NCBI GenBank assembly: GCA_950022295.1 | Contig: OX465600.1 | Coordinates: 302,880,031 to 302,944,030, forward strand | Length of the DNA stretch: 64,000 bases | Origin: Bromus sterilis | Lineage: Eukaryota; Streptophyta; Magnoliopsida; Poales; Poaceae | Direction: 5' to 3' | Position numbers and translations under genes: made by a program | In this document: positions 1-12,041 of the stretch, in pieces | Layout: every line of letters begins with the position of its first letter | Position numbering within the stretch: position 1 is the stretch's first letter | Notes under the pieces: generated by a model | Database searches by the model: none | Told to the model about the DNA's origin: nothing | The model's input: the letters and a program-made list of their open reading frames with translations, nothing else

Positions 1-343
1 CATTTCACCACATTATTCACACCGGTAGACCCGTACCGAGAGTTTCCACATACGGATCGACGATTTTACTAAGTGTTAGCCCATGTCCGTGAACAACGTC
101 AGACACATGACCTACATATGCCATCTACAAACATTAAATCACACTTATAAACATAACCTAGCTCCACATGCAGGTTTTCCAATGATTCCGGCCCTCCGAC
201 GGTCATTCACCTCCGGAACCCTAGATCGGGGGGGCCCGCAGATCTACCCTTATAGCTTTCTCCGTACGAGGATGGACCAATGGACTTTTTTATCTATCTA
301 TGTTTGCTTAGCATATATGTACATGGAAAACCAAGTTTGAACA
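1..343 (+). repeat. Reference monomer (first complete unit, class G)
   Basis: This unit is 343 bp and 154 of its bases are G or C (44.9%). Landmarks in order: the accggt hexamer and linker near 21..45, a short open frame from 83, TATAAA at 146..151, the ctccggaacc class variant near 211..220, G7 followed by CCC near 228..237, the agatct palindrome just after, a tatctatcta stretch near 291..300, and overlapping ATATAT/ATGTACAT bases near 314..324. It carries gcatatatg where most units have gcacatatg. The same variant appears only in the units beginning 12385 and 59162, which marks all three as copies of one cassette. Comparing base 1..171 with the second half shows no obvious internal dimer. 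Confidence 0.9.
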
Positions 344-488
344 CATTTCACCACATTATTCACACCGGTAGACCCGTACTGAGAGTTTCCACATACGGAT
401 CGACGATTTTACTAAGTGTTAGCCCATGTCCGTGAACAACGTCAGACACATGACCTACATATGCCATCTACAAACATTAAATCACACT

Positions 489-494
489 TATAAA
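489..494 (+). promoter_or_regulatory. TATAAA hexamer (example; present in almost every monomer)
   Basis: The string cttataaacata contains TATAAA about 63 bases after the start of the short open frame and is almost invariant across the array. It could be a fortuitous TATA-like element. Nothing else in the unit supports a real promoter. Confidence 0.15.
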
Positions 495-558
495 CATAAC
501 CTAGCTCCACATGCAGGTTTTCCAATGATTCCGGCCCTCCGACGGTCATTCAACTCCG

Positions 559-566
559 AAACCCTA
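559..566 (+). other. Telo-box-like AAACCCTA (example; in most monomers)
   Basis: AAACCCTA followed by G matches eight of the nine bases of the plant telo-box AAACCCTAA. It recurs at the equivalent place in most units. In class G and P units the gaaaccc becomes ggaaccc, which breaks it. One motif per unit is weak evidence, and a chance match is possible. Confidence 0.4.
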
Positions 567-589
567 GATCGGGGGGGCCCGCAGATCTA
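565..589 (+). other. Inverted repeat around the G run (example; in nearly all monomers)
   Basis: TAGATC and GATCTA form a perfect 6-bp inverted repeat separated by G7, CCC and GCA. The spacer itself contains the palindrome GGGCCC. All G-run length changes in the array fall inside this small potential hairpin. In W units with gcatatctac the right arm is broken. Confidence 0.6.
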
Positions 590-655
590 CCCTTATAGCT
601 TTCTTCGTACGAGGATGGACCAATGGACTTTTTTATCTATATATGTTTGCTTAGC

Positions 656-667
656 ACATATGTACAT
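656..667 (+). other. Overlapping palindromes ACATATGT and ATGTACAT (example)
   Basis: Two 8-bp palindromes overlap by four bases at the end of the body of the unit. F units change the second (atgcacat) and W, P and many K units change tacatgg to tacaggg. No function is indicated. Confidence 0.4.
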
Positions 668-3655
668 GGAAAACCAAGTTTGAACACATTTCACCACATT
701 ATTCACACCGGTAGACCCGTACCGAGAGTTTCCACATACGGATCGACGATTTTACTAATGTTAGCCCATGTCCGTGAACAACGTCAGACACATGACCTAC
801 ATATGCCATCTACAAACATTAAATCACACCTATAAACATAACCTAGCTCCACATGCAGGTTTTCCAATGATTCCGGCCCTCCGACGGTCATTCACCTCCG
901 AAACCCTAGATCGGGGGGGCCCGCAGATCTACCCTTATAGCTTTCTCCGTACGAGGATGGACCAATGGACTTTTTTATCTATCTATGTTTGCTTAGCACA
1001 TATGTACATGGAAAACCAAGTTTGAACACATTTCACCACATTATTCACACCGGTAGACCCGTACCGAGAGTTTCCACATACGGATCGACGATTTTACTAA
1101 GTGTTAGCCCATGTCCGTGAACAACGTCAGACACATGACCTACATATGCCATCTACAAACATTAAATCACACTTATAAACATAACCTAGCTCCACATGCA
1201 GGTTTTCCAATGATTCCGGCCCTCCGACGGTCGTTCACCTCCGAAACCCTAGATCGGGGGGGCCCGCAGATCTACCCTTATAGCTTTCTCCGTACGAGGA
1301 TGGACCAATGGACTTTTTTATCTATCTATGTTTGCTTAGCACATATGTACATGGAAAACCAAGTTTGAACACATTTCACCACATTATTCACACCGGTAGA
1401 CCCGTACTGAGAGTTTCCACATACGGATCGACGATTTTACTAAGTGTTAGCCCATGTCCGTGAACAACGTCAGACACATGACCTACATATGCCATCTACA
1501 AACATTAAATCACACTTATAAACATAACCTAGCTCCACATGCAGGTTTTCCAATGATTCCGGCCCTCCGACGGTCATTCAACTCCGAAACCCTAGATCGG
1601 GGGGGCCCGCAGATCTACCCTTATAGCTTTCTTCGTACGAGGATGGACCAATGGACTTTTTTATCTATCTATGTTTGCTTAGCACATATGTACATGGAAA
1701 ACCAAGTTTGAACACATTTCACCACATTATTCACACCGGTAGACCCGTACCGAGAGTTTCCACATACGGATCGACGATTTTACTAATGTTAGCCCATGTC
1801 CGTGAACAACGTCAGACACATGACCTACATATGCCATCTACAAACATTAAATCACACTTATAAACATAACCTAGCTCCACATGCAGGTTTTCCAATGATT
1901 TCGGCCCTCCGACGGTCATTCACCTCCGAAACCCTAGATCGGGGGGGCCCGTAGATCTACCCTTATAGCTTTCTCCGTACGAGGATGGACCAATGGACTT
2001 TTTTATCTATCTATGTTTGCTTAGCACATATGTACATGGAAAACCAAGTTTGAACACATTTCACCACATTATTCACACCGGTAGACCCGTACCGAGAGTT
2101 TCCACATACGGATCGACGATTTTACTAAGTGTTAGCCCATGTCCTAGAACAACGTTAGACACATGACCTACATTTGCCATCTACAAACATTAAATCACAC
2201 TTATAAACATAACCTAGCTCCACATGCAGGTTTTCCAATGATTCCGGCCCTCCGACGGTCATTCACCTCCGAAACCCTAGATCGGGGGGGCCCGCAGATC
2301 TACCCTTATAGCTTTCTCCGTACGAGGATGGACCAATGGAATTTTTTATCTATCTATGTTTGCTTAGCACATATGTACAGGGAAAACCAAGTTTGAACAC
2401 ATTTCACCACATTATTCACACCGGTAGACCCGTACCGAGAGTTTCCACATACGGATCGACGATTTTACTAAGTGTTAGCCCATGTCCGTGAACAACGTCA
2501 GACACATGACCTACATATGCCATCTACAAACATTAAATCACACTTATAAACATAACCTAGCTCCACATGCAGGTTTTCCAATGATTCCGGCCCTCCGACG
2601 GTCATTCACCTCCGAAACCCTAGATCGGGGGGGCCCGCAGATCTACCCTTATAGATTTCTCCGTACGAGGATGGACCAATGGACTTTTTTATCTATCTAT
2701 TTTTGGTTAGCACATATGTACATGGAAAACCAAGTTTGAACACATTTCACCACATGATTCACACCGGTAGACACGTACCGGGAGTTTCCACATACGGATC
2801 GACGATTTTACTAAGTGTTAGCCCATGTCCGTGAACAACGTCAGACACATGTCCTACATATGCCATCTACAAACATTAAATCACACTTATAAACATAACC
2901 TAGATCCACATGCAGGTTTTCCAATGATTCCGGCCCACCGACGGTCGTTCACCTCCGAAACCCTAGATCGGGGGGGCCCGCAGATCTACCCTTATAGCTT
3001 TCTCCGTACGAGGATGGACCAATGGACTTTTTTATCTATCTATGTTTGGTTAGCACATATGTACATGGAAAACCAAGTTTGAACACATTTCACCACATTA
3101 TTCACACCGGTAGACACGTACCGGGAGTTTCCACATACGGATCGACGATTTTACTAAGTGTTAGCCCATGTCCGTGAACAACGTCAGACACATGACCTAC
3201 ATATGCCATCTACAAACATTAAATCACACTTATAAACATAACCTAGCTCCACATGCAGGTTTTGCAATGATTCCGGCCCTCCGACGGTCATTCACCTCCG
3301 AAACCCTAGATCGGGGGGGCCCGCAGATCTACCCTTATAGCTTTCTCCGTACGAGGATGGACCAATGGACTTTTTTATCTATCTATTTTTGGTTAGCACA
3401 TATGCACATGGAAAACCAAGTTTGAACACATTTCACCACATTATTCACACCGGTAGACACGTACCGGGAGTTTCCACATACGGATCGACGATTTTACTAA
3501 GTGTTAGCCCATGTCCGTGAAATACGTCAGACACATGACCTACATATGCCATCTACAAACATTAAATCACACTTATAAACATAACCTAGCTCCACATGCA
3601 GGTTTTCCAATGATTCCGGCCCTCCGACGGTCATTCACCTCCGAAACCCTAGATC

Positions 3656-3670
3656 GGGGGGGGGGGGGGG
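3656..3670 (+). other. Fifteen-base G run in a K unit
   Basis: The usual G7 is expanded to G15, lengthening the unit to 351 bp. Equal runs occur at 5731..5745 and 33909..33923. Such a run could in principle fold as an intramolecular G-quadruplex with three-base tracts and single-base loops, but it could also be a homopolymer length error. Confidence 0.7.
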
Positions 3671-3779
3671 CCCGCAGATCTACCCTTATAGCTTTCTCCG
3701 TACGAGGATGGACCAATGGACTTTTTTATCTATCTATGTTTGCTTAGCACATATGTACAGGGAAAACCAAGTTTGAACA

Positions 3780-5159
3780 CGTTTCACCACATTATTCACA
3801 CCGGTAGACACGTACCGGGAGTTTCCACATACGGATCGACGATTTTACTAAGTGTTAGCCCATGTCCGTGAACAACGTCAGACACATGACCTACATATGC
3901 CATCTACAAACATTAAATCACACTTATAAACATAACCTAGCTCCACATGCAGGTTTTGCAATGATTCCGGCCCTCCGACGGTCATTCACCTCCGAAACCC
4001 TAGATCGGGGGGGCCCGCAGATCTACCCTTATAGCTTTCTCCGTACGAGGATGGACCAATGGACTTTTTTATCTATCTATTTTTGGTTAGCACATATGCA
4101 CATGGAAAACCAAGTTTGAACACATTTCACCACATTATTCACACCGGTAGACACGTACCGGGAGTTTCCACATACGGATCGACGATTTTACTAAGTGTTA
4201 GCCCATGTCCGTGAAATACGTCAGACACATGACCTACATATGCCATCTACAAACATTAAATCACACTTATAAACATAACCTAGCTCCACATGCAGGTTTT
4301 CCAATGATTCCGGCCCTCCGACGGTCATTCACCTCCGAAACCCTAGATCGGGGGGGGGGGCCTGCAGATCTACCCTTATAGCTTTCTCCGTACGAGGATG
4401 GACCAATGGACTTTTTTATCTATCTATGTTTGCTTAGCACATATGTACATGGAAAACCAAGTTTGAACACATTTCACCACATTATTCACACCGGTAGACA
4501 CGTACCGGGAGTTTCCACATACGGATCGACGATTTTACTAAGTGTTAGCCCATGTCCGTGAACAACGTCAGACACATGACCTACATATGCCATCTACAAA
4601 CATTAAATCACACTTATAAACATAACCTAGCTCCACATGCAGGTTTTGCAATGATTCCGGCCCTCCGACGGTCATTCACCTCCGAAACCCTAGATCGGGG
4701 GGGCCCGCAGATCTACCCTTATAGCTTTCTCCGTACGAGGATGGACCAATGGACTTTTTTATCTATCTATTTTTGGTTAGCACATATGCACATGGAAAAC
4801 CAAGTTTGAACACATTTCACCACATTATTCACACCGGTAGACACGTACCGGGAGTTTCCACATACGGATCGACGATTTTACTAAGTGTTAGCCCATGTCC
4901 GTGAAATACGTCAGACACATGACCTACATATGCCATCTACAAACATTAAATCACACTTATAAACATAACCTAGCTCCACATGCAGGTTTTCCAATGATTC
5001 CGGCCCTCCGACGGTCATTCACCTCCGAAACCCTAGATCGGGGGGGGGGGCCTGCAGATCTACCCTTATAGCTTTCTCCGTACGAGGATGGACCAATGGA
5101 CTTTTTTATCTATCTATGTTTGCTTAGCACATATGTACATGGAAAACCAAGTTTGAACA
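3780..5159 (+). repeat. Tandem pair of a 690-bp F-K dimer
   Basis: Units starting 3780 (F) and 4123 (K) are repeated at 4470 and 4813 with a constant 690-bp offset. Both K units share the rare cctgcag in place of cccgcag and both have eleven Gs, so this looks like a very recent tandem duplication. The same cctgcag variant recurs in the K unit at 18230..18576, where only one dimer is present. That K unit is the corresponding position of block B copy 2. I saw no base difference between the two dimers on reading, but I did not align them by computer. Confidence 0.9.
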
Positions 5160-7226
5160 CATTTCACCACATTATTCACACCGGTAGACACGTACCGGGA
5201 GTTTCCACATACGGATCGACGATTTTACTAAGTGTTAGCCCATGTCCGTGAACAACGTCAGACACATGTCCTACATATGCCATCTACAAACATTAAATCA
5301 CACTTATAAACATAACCTAGATCCACATGCAGGTTTTCCAATGATTCCGGCCCTCCGACGGTCGTTCACCTCCGAAACCCTAGATCGGGGGGGGCCCGCA
5401 GATCTACCCTTATAGCTTTCTCCGTACGAGGATGGACCAATGGACTTTTTTATCTATCTATGTTTGGTTAGCACATATGTACATGGAAAACCAAGTTTGA
5501 ACACATTTCACCACATTATTCACACCGGTAGACACGTACGGGGAGTTTCCACATACGGATCGACGATTTTACTAAGTGTTAGCCCATGTCCGTGAACAAC
5601 GTCAGACACATGACCTACATATGCCATCTACAAACATTAAATCACACTTATAAACGTAACCTAGCTCCACATGCAGGTTTTCCAATGATTCCGGCCCTCC
5701 GACGGTCATTCACCTCCGGAACCCTAGATCGGGGGGGGGGGGGGGCCCGCAGATCTACCCTTATAGCTTTCTCCGTACGAGGATGGACCAATGGACTTTT
5801 TTATCTATCTATGTTTGCTTAGCACATATGTACATGGAAAACCAAGTTTGAACACATTTCACCACATTATTCACACCGGTAGACCCGTACCGAGAGTTTC
5901 CACATACGGATCGACGATTTTACTAAGTGTTAGCCCATGTCCGTGAACAACGTCAGACACATGACCTACATATGCCATCTACAAACATTAAATCACACTT
6001 ATAAACATAACCTAGCTCCACATGCAGGTTTTCCAATGATTCCGGCCCTCCGACGGTCATTCACCTCCGAAACCCTAGATCGGGGGGGCCCGCAGATCTA
6101 CCCTTATAGCTTTCTCCGTACGAGGATGGACCAATGGACTTTTTATATCTATCTATGTTTGCTTAGCACATATGTACATGGAAAACCAAGTTTGAACACA
6201 TTTCACCACATTATTCACACCGGTAGACCCGTACCGAGAGTTTCCACATACGGATCGACGATTTTACTAAGTGTTAGCCCATGTCCGTGAACAACGTCAG
6301 ACACATGACCTACATATGCCATCTACAAACATTAAATCACACTTATAAACATAACCTAGCTCCACATGCAGGTTTTCCAATGATTCCGGCCCTCCGACGG
6401 TCATTCACCTCCGGAACCCTAGATCGGGGGGGCCCGCAGATCTACCCTTATAGCTTTCTTCGTACGAGGATGGACCAATGGACTTTTTTATCTATCTATG
6501 TTTGCTTAGCACATATGTACATGGAAAACCAAGTTTGAACACATTTCACCACATTATTCACACCGGTAGACCCGTACCGAGAGTTTCCACATACGGATCG
6601 ACGATTTTACTAAGTGTTAGCCCATGTCCGTGAACAACGTCAGACACATGACCTATATATGCCATCTACAAACATTAAATCACACTTATAAACATAACCT
6701 AGCTCCACATGCAGGTTTTCCAATGATTCCGGCCCTCCGACGGTCATTCAACTCCGAAACCCTAGATCGGGGGGGCCCGCAGATCTACCCTTATAGCTTT
6801 CTCCTTACGAGGATGGACCAATGGACTTTTTTATCTATCTATGTTTGGTTAGCACATATGTACATGGAAAACCAAGTTTGAACACATTTCACCACATTAT
6901 TCACACCGGTAGACCCGTACCGAGAGTTTCCACATACGGATCGACGATTTTACTAAGTGTTAGCCCATGTCCGTGAACAACGTCAGACACATGACCTACA
7001 TATGCCATCTACAAACATTAAATCACACTTATAAACATAACCTAGCTCCACATGCAGGTTTTCCAATGATTCCCGCCCTCCGACGGTCATTCACCTCCGA
7101 AACCCTAGATCGGGGGGGCCCGCAGATCTACCCTTATAGATTTCTCCGTACGAGGATGGACCAATGGACTTTTTTATCTATCTATTTTGGTTAGCACATA
7201 TGTACATGGAAAACCAAGTTTGAACA

Positions 7227-9294
7227 CATTTCACCACATGATTCACACCGGTAGACACGTACCGGGAGTTTCCACATACGGATCGACGATTTTACTAAGT
7301 GTTAGCCCATGTCCGTGAACAACGTCAGACACATGTCCTACATATGCCATCTACAAACATTAAATCACACTTATAAACATAACCTAGATCCACATGCAGG
7401 TTTTCCAATGATTCCGGCCCTCCGACGGTCGTTCACCTCCGAAACCCTAGATCAGGGGGGCCCGCAGATCTACCCTTATAGCTTTCTCCGTACGAGGATG
7501 GACCAATGGACTTTTTTATCTATCTATGTTTGGTTAGCACATATGTACATGGAAAACCAAGTTTGAACACATTTCACCACATTATTCACACCGGTAGACA
7601 CGTACCGGGAGTTTCCACATACGGATCGACGATTTTACTAAGTGTTAGCCCATGTCCGTGAACAACGTCAGACACATGACCTACATATGCCATCTACAAA
7701 CATTAAATCACACTTATAAACATAACCTAGCTCCACATGCAGGTTTTGCAATGATTCCGGCCCTCCGACGGTCATTCACCTCCGAAACCCTAGATCGGGG
7801 GGGCCCGCAGATCTACCCTTATAGCTTTCTCCGTACGAGGATGGACCAATGGACTTTTTTATCTATCTATTTTTGGTTAGCACATATGCACATGGAAAAC
7901 CAAGTTTGAACACATTTCACCACATTATTCACACCGGTAGACACGTACCGGGAGTTTCCACATACGGATCGACGATTTTACTAAGTGTTAGCCCATGTCC
8001 ATGAAATACGTCAGACACATGACCTACATATGCCATCTACAAACATTAAATCACACTTATAAACATAACCTAGCTCCACATGCAGGTTTTCCAATGATTC
8101 CGGCCCTCCGACGGTCATTCACCTCCGAAACCCTAGATCGGGGGGGGGGCCCGCAGATCTACCCTTATAGCTTTCTCCGTACGAGGATGGACCAATGGAC
8201 TTTTTTATCTATCTATGTTTGCTTAGCACATATGTACAGGGAAAACCAAGTTTGAACACATTTCACCACATTATTCACACCGGTAGACACGTACCGGGAG
8301 TTTCCACATACGGATCGACGATTTTACTAAGTGTTAGCCCATGTCCGTGAACAACGTCAGACACATGTCCTACATATGCCATCTACAAACATTAAATCAC
8401 ACTTATAAACATAACCTAGATCCACATGCAGGTTTTCCAATGATTCCGGCCCTCCGACGGTCGTTCACCTCCGAAACCCTAGATCGGGGGGGCCCGCAGA
8501 TCTACCCTTATAGCTTTCTCCGTACGAGGATGGACCAATGGACTTTTTTATCTATCTATGTTTGGTTAGCACATATGTACATGGAAAACCAAGTTTGAAC
8601 ACATTTCACCACATTATTCACACCGGTAGACACGTACCGGGAGTTTCCACATACGGATCGACGATTTTACTAAGTGTTAGCCCATGTCCGTGAACAACGT
8701 CAGACACATGACCTACATATGCCATCTACAAACATTAAATCACACTTATAAACATAACCTAGCTCCACATGCAGGTTTTGCAATGATTCCGGCCCTCCGA
8801 CGGTCATTCACCTCCGAAACCCTAGATCGGGGGGGCCCGCAGATCTACCCTTATAGCTTTCTCCGTACGAGGATGGACCAATGGACTTTTTTATCTATCT
8901 ATTTTTGGTTAGCACATATGCACATGGAAAACCAAGTTTGAACACATTTCACCACATTATTCACACCGGTAGACACGTACCGGGAGTTTCCACATACGGA
9001 TCGACGATTTTACTAAGTGTTAGCCCATGTCCGTGAAATACGTCAGACACATGACCTACATATGCCATCTACAAACATTAAATCACACTTATAAACATAA
9101 CCTAGCTCCACATGCAGGTTTTCCAATGATTCCGGCCCTCCGACGGTCATTCACCTCCGAAACCCTAGATCGGGGGGGGGGGGGGCCCGCAGATCTACCC
9201 TTATAGCTTTCTCCGTACGAGGATGGACCAATGGACTTTTTTATCTATCTATGTTTGCTTAGCACATATGTACATGGAAAACCAAGTTTGAACA
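7227..9294 (+). repeat. Two M-F-K trimers inside block B
   Basis: M units with their F and K followers start at 7227 and 8259, giving a trimer period of 1,032 bp here. The M unit carries catgtcctac, ctagatcc, gtcgttcac and gtttggtt. The F unit carries ttttgcaatg and atgcacatgg. The K unit carries gtgaaatacgtc and a G run of 10 or 14. The trimer is the commonest local pattern in the window and recurs at 20639..22704, 35061..39193, 44014..46079 and 62941..63972. Confidence 0.88.
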
Positions 9295-10326
9295 CATTTC
9301 ACCACATTATTCACACCGGTAGACACGTACCGGGAGTTTCCACATACGGATCGACGATTTTACTAAGTGTTAGCCCATGTCCGTGAACAACGTCAGACAC
9401 ATGTCCTACATATGCCATCTACAAACATTAAATCACACTTATAAACATAACCTAGATCCACATGCAGGTTTTCCAATGATTCCGGCCCTCCGACGGTCGT
9501 TCACCTCCGAAACCCTAGATCGGGGGGGCCCGCAGATCTACCCTTATAGCTTTCTCCGTACGAGGATGGACCAATGGACTTTTTTATCTATCTATGTTTG
9601 GTTAGCACATATGTACATGGAAAACCAAGTTTGAACACATTTCACCACATTATTCACACCGGTAGACACGTACGGGGAGTTTCCACATACGGATCGACGA
9701 TTTTACTAAGTGTTAGCCCATGTCCGTGAACAACGTCAGACACATGACCTACATATGCCATCTACAAACATTAAATCACACTTATAAACATAACCTAGCT
9801 CCACATGCAGGTTTTCCAATGATTCCGGCCCTCCGACGGTCATTCACCTCCGGAACCCTAGATCGGGGGGGGGCCCGCAGATCTACCCTTATAGCTTTCT
9901 CCGTACGAGGATGGACCAATGGACTTTTTTATCTATCTATGTTTGCTTAGCACATATGTACATGGAAAACCAAGTTTGAACACATTTCACCACATTATTC
10001 ACACCGGTAGACCCGTACCGAGAGTTTCCACATACGGATCGACGATTTTACTAAGTGTTAGCCCATGTCCGTGAACAACGTCAGACACTTGACCTACATA
10101 TGCCATCTACAAACATTAAATCACACTTATAAACATAACCTAGCTCCACATGCAGGTTTTCCAATGATTCCGGCCCTCCGACGGTCATTCACCTCCGAAA
10201 CCCTAGATCGGGGGGGCCCGCAGATCTACCCTTATAGCTTTCTCCGTACGAGGATGGACCAATGGACTTTTTATATCTATCTATGTTTGCTTAGCACATA
10301 TGTACATGGAAAACCAAGTTTGAACA

Positions 10327-12041
10327 CATTTCACCACATTATTCACACCGGTAGACCCGTACCGAGAGTTTCCACATACGGATCGACGATTTTACTAAGT
10401 GTTAGCCCATGTCCGTGAACAACGTCAGACACATGACCTACATATGCCATCTACAAACATTAAATCACACTTATAAACATAACCTAGCTCCACATGCAGG
10501 TTTTCCAATGATTCCGGCCCTCCGACGGTCATTCACCTCCGGAACCCTAGATCGGGGGGGCCCGCAGATCTACCCTTATAGCTTTCTTCGTACGAGGATG
10601 GACCAATGGACTTTTTTATCTATCTATGTTTGCTTAGCACATATGTACATGGAAAACCAAGTTTGAACACATTTCACCACATTATTCACACCGGTAGACC
10701 CGTACCGAGAGTTTCCACATACGGATCGACGATTTTACTAAGTGTTAGCCCATGTCCGTGAACAACGTCAGACACATGACCTACATATGCCATCTACAAA
10801 CATTAAATCACACTTATAAACATAACCTAGCTCCACATGCAGGTTTTCCAATGATTCCGGCCCTCCGACGGTCATTCAACTCCGAAACCCTAGATCGGGG
10901 GGGCCCGCAGATCTACCCTTATAGCTTTCTCCGTACGAGGATGGACCAATGGACTTTTTTATCTATCTATGTTTGGTTAGCACATATGTACATGGAAAAC
11001 CAAGTTTGAACACATTTCACCACATTATTCACACCGGTAGACCCGTACCGAGAGTTTCCACATACGGATCGACGATTTTACTAAGTGTTAGCCCATGTCC
11101 GTGAACAACGTCAGACACATGACCTACATATGCCATCTACAAACATTAAATCACACTTATAAACATAACCTAGCTCCACATGCAGGTTTTCCAATGATTC
11201 CGGCCCTCCGACGGTCATTCACCTCCGGAACCCTAGATCGGGGGGGCCCGCAGATCTACCCTTATAGCTTTATCCGTACGAGAATGGACCAATGGACTTT
11301 TTTATCTATCTATGTTTGCTTAGCACATATGTACAGGGAAAACCAAGTTTGAACACATTTCACCACATTATTCACACCGGTAGACCCGTACCGAGAGTTT
11401 CCACATACGGATCGACGATTTTACTAAGTGTTAGCCCATGTCCGTGAACAACGTCAGACACATGACCTACATATGCCATCTACAAACATTAAATCACACT
11501 TATAAACATAACCTAGCTCCACATGCAGGTTTTCCAATGATTCCGGCCCTCCGACGGTCATTCACCTCCGAAACCCTAGATCGGGGGGGCCCGCAGATCT
11601 ACCCTTATAGATTTCTCCGTACGAGGATGGACCAATGGACTTTTTTATCTATCTATTTTTGGTTAGCACATATGTACATGGAAAACCAAGTTTGAACACA
11701 TTTCACCACATTATTCACACCGGTAGACACGTACCGGGAGTTTCCACATACGGATCGACGATTTTACTAAGTGTTAGCCCATGTCCGTGAACAACGTCAG
11801 ACACATGTCCTACATATGCCATCTACAAACATTAAATCACACTTATAAACATAACCTAGATCCACATGCAGGTTTTCCAATGATTCCGGCCCTCCGACGG
11901 TCGTTCACCTCCGAAACCCTAGATCGGGGGGGCCCGCAGATCTACCCTTATAGCATTCTCCGTACGAGGATGGACCAATGGACTTTTTTATCTATCTATG
12001 TTTGGTTAGCACATATGTACATGGAAAACCAAGTTTGAACA
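10327..12041 (+). repeat. Cassette F copy 1: G-N-P-R-I
   Basis: Five consecutive units with the order G (with cttcgtacg), N (with gtttggtt), P, R, I. The P unit is recognised by tttatccgtacgagaatgg and cagggaaa, and the I unit by tatagcattctcc. The same order is present at 23738..25795, 40917..42974 and 54361..56418, where an F unit follows; here an E unit with G5C5 follows instead. A shorter relative at 6199..7226 lacks the P unit and runs G-N-R. Confidence 0.9.

Larger units (their letters stand above)
1..3779 (+). repeat. Cassette A copy 1 (11 monomers, left end cut by window)
   Basis: Class order is G-N-E-E-N-E-W-R-M-F-K. The same order with the same rare variants is found at 12385..16160 and 59162..62940. 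Shared rare variants include gcatatatg in the first unit, tatatatg in the second, the tactgagag linkers, the single-base linker deletions before 768 and 1796, and tgatttcgg in the sixth unit. Spacing to the second copy is 12,384 to 12,385 bp and to the third 59,161 to 59,162 bp. Variants private to this copy include cccgtagatc near 1951 and cctagaac near 2143, each placing a stop in the short open frame, and cacaccta near 826. The last unit has a 15-base G run at 3656..3670 and is followed by acacgtttcacc, both nearly matched in copy 3. Confidence 0.92.
4470..12041 (+). repeat. Block B copy 1: 22-monomer segment duplicated 13.4 kb downstream
   Basis: Class order is F-K-M-G-T-G-N-R, M-F-K, M-F-K, M-G-T-G-N-P-R-I. 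Every class and many rare variants reappear in the same order at 17887..25452, at offsets of 13,410 to 13,417 bp. Shared rare variants include cctgcag in the first K unit, aaacgtaac near 5653, ctatatatg near 6654, ctccttacg near 6803, the one-base shorter tattttgg near 7184, atcagggggg near 7452 and gacacttgacc near 10086. The offset changes only at G runs. The likely left breakpoint lies after about 4432 and the right one in the linker near 12070, where this copy has gacccgtaccgag and the other gacacgtaccggg. Confidence 0.93.

Noticed and set aside
280..300. TATC microsatellite
   Set aside because: The tatctatctat stretch is only two to three repeats long and does not vary in repeat number between units; only single-base changes occur.
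1..343. Internal dimer of a ~171-bp satellite (alpha-satellite-like or Tyba-like)
   Set aside because: The two halves of the unit show no visible similarity when laid side by side, so the basic unit is 343 bp.
489..494. Functional promoter in each unit
   Set aside because: A lone TATAAA, with no supported initiator, downstream gene or terminator, is not enough to call a promoter, so it is listed only with very low confidence.
559..566. Interstitial telomere array
   Set aside because: Only a single AAACCCTA per unit is present, followed by G; there are no tandem CCCTAAA or TTAGGG runs.
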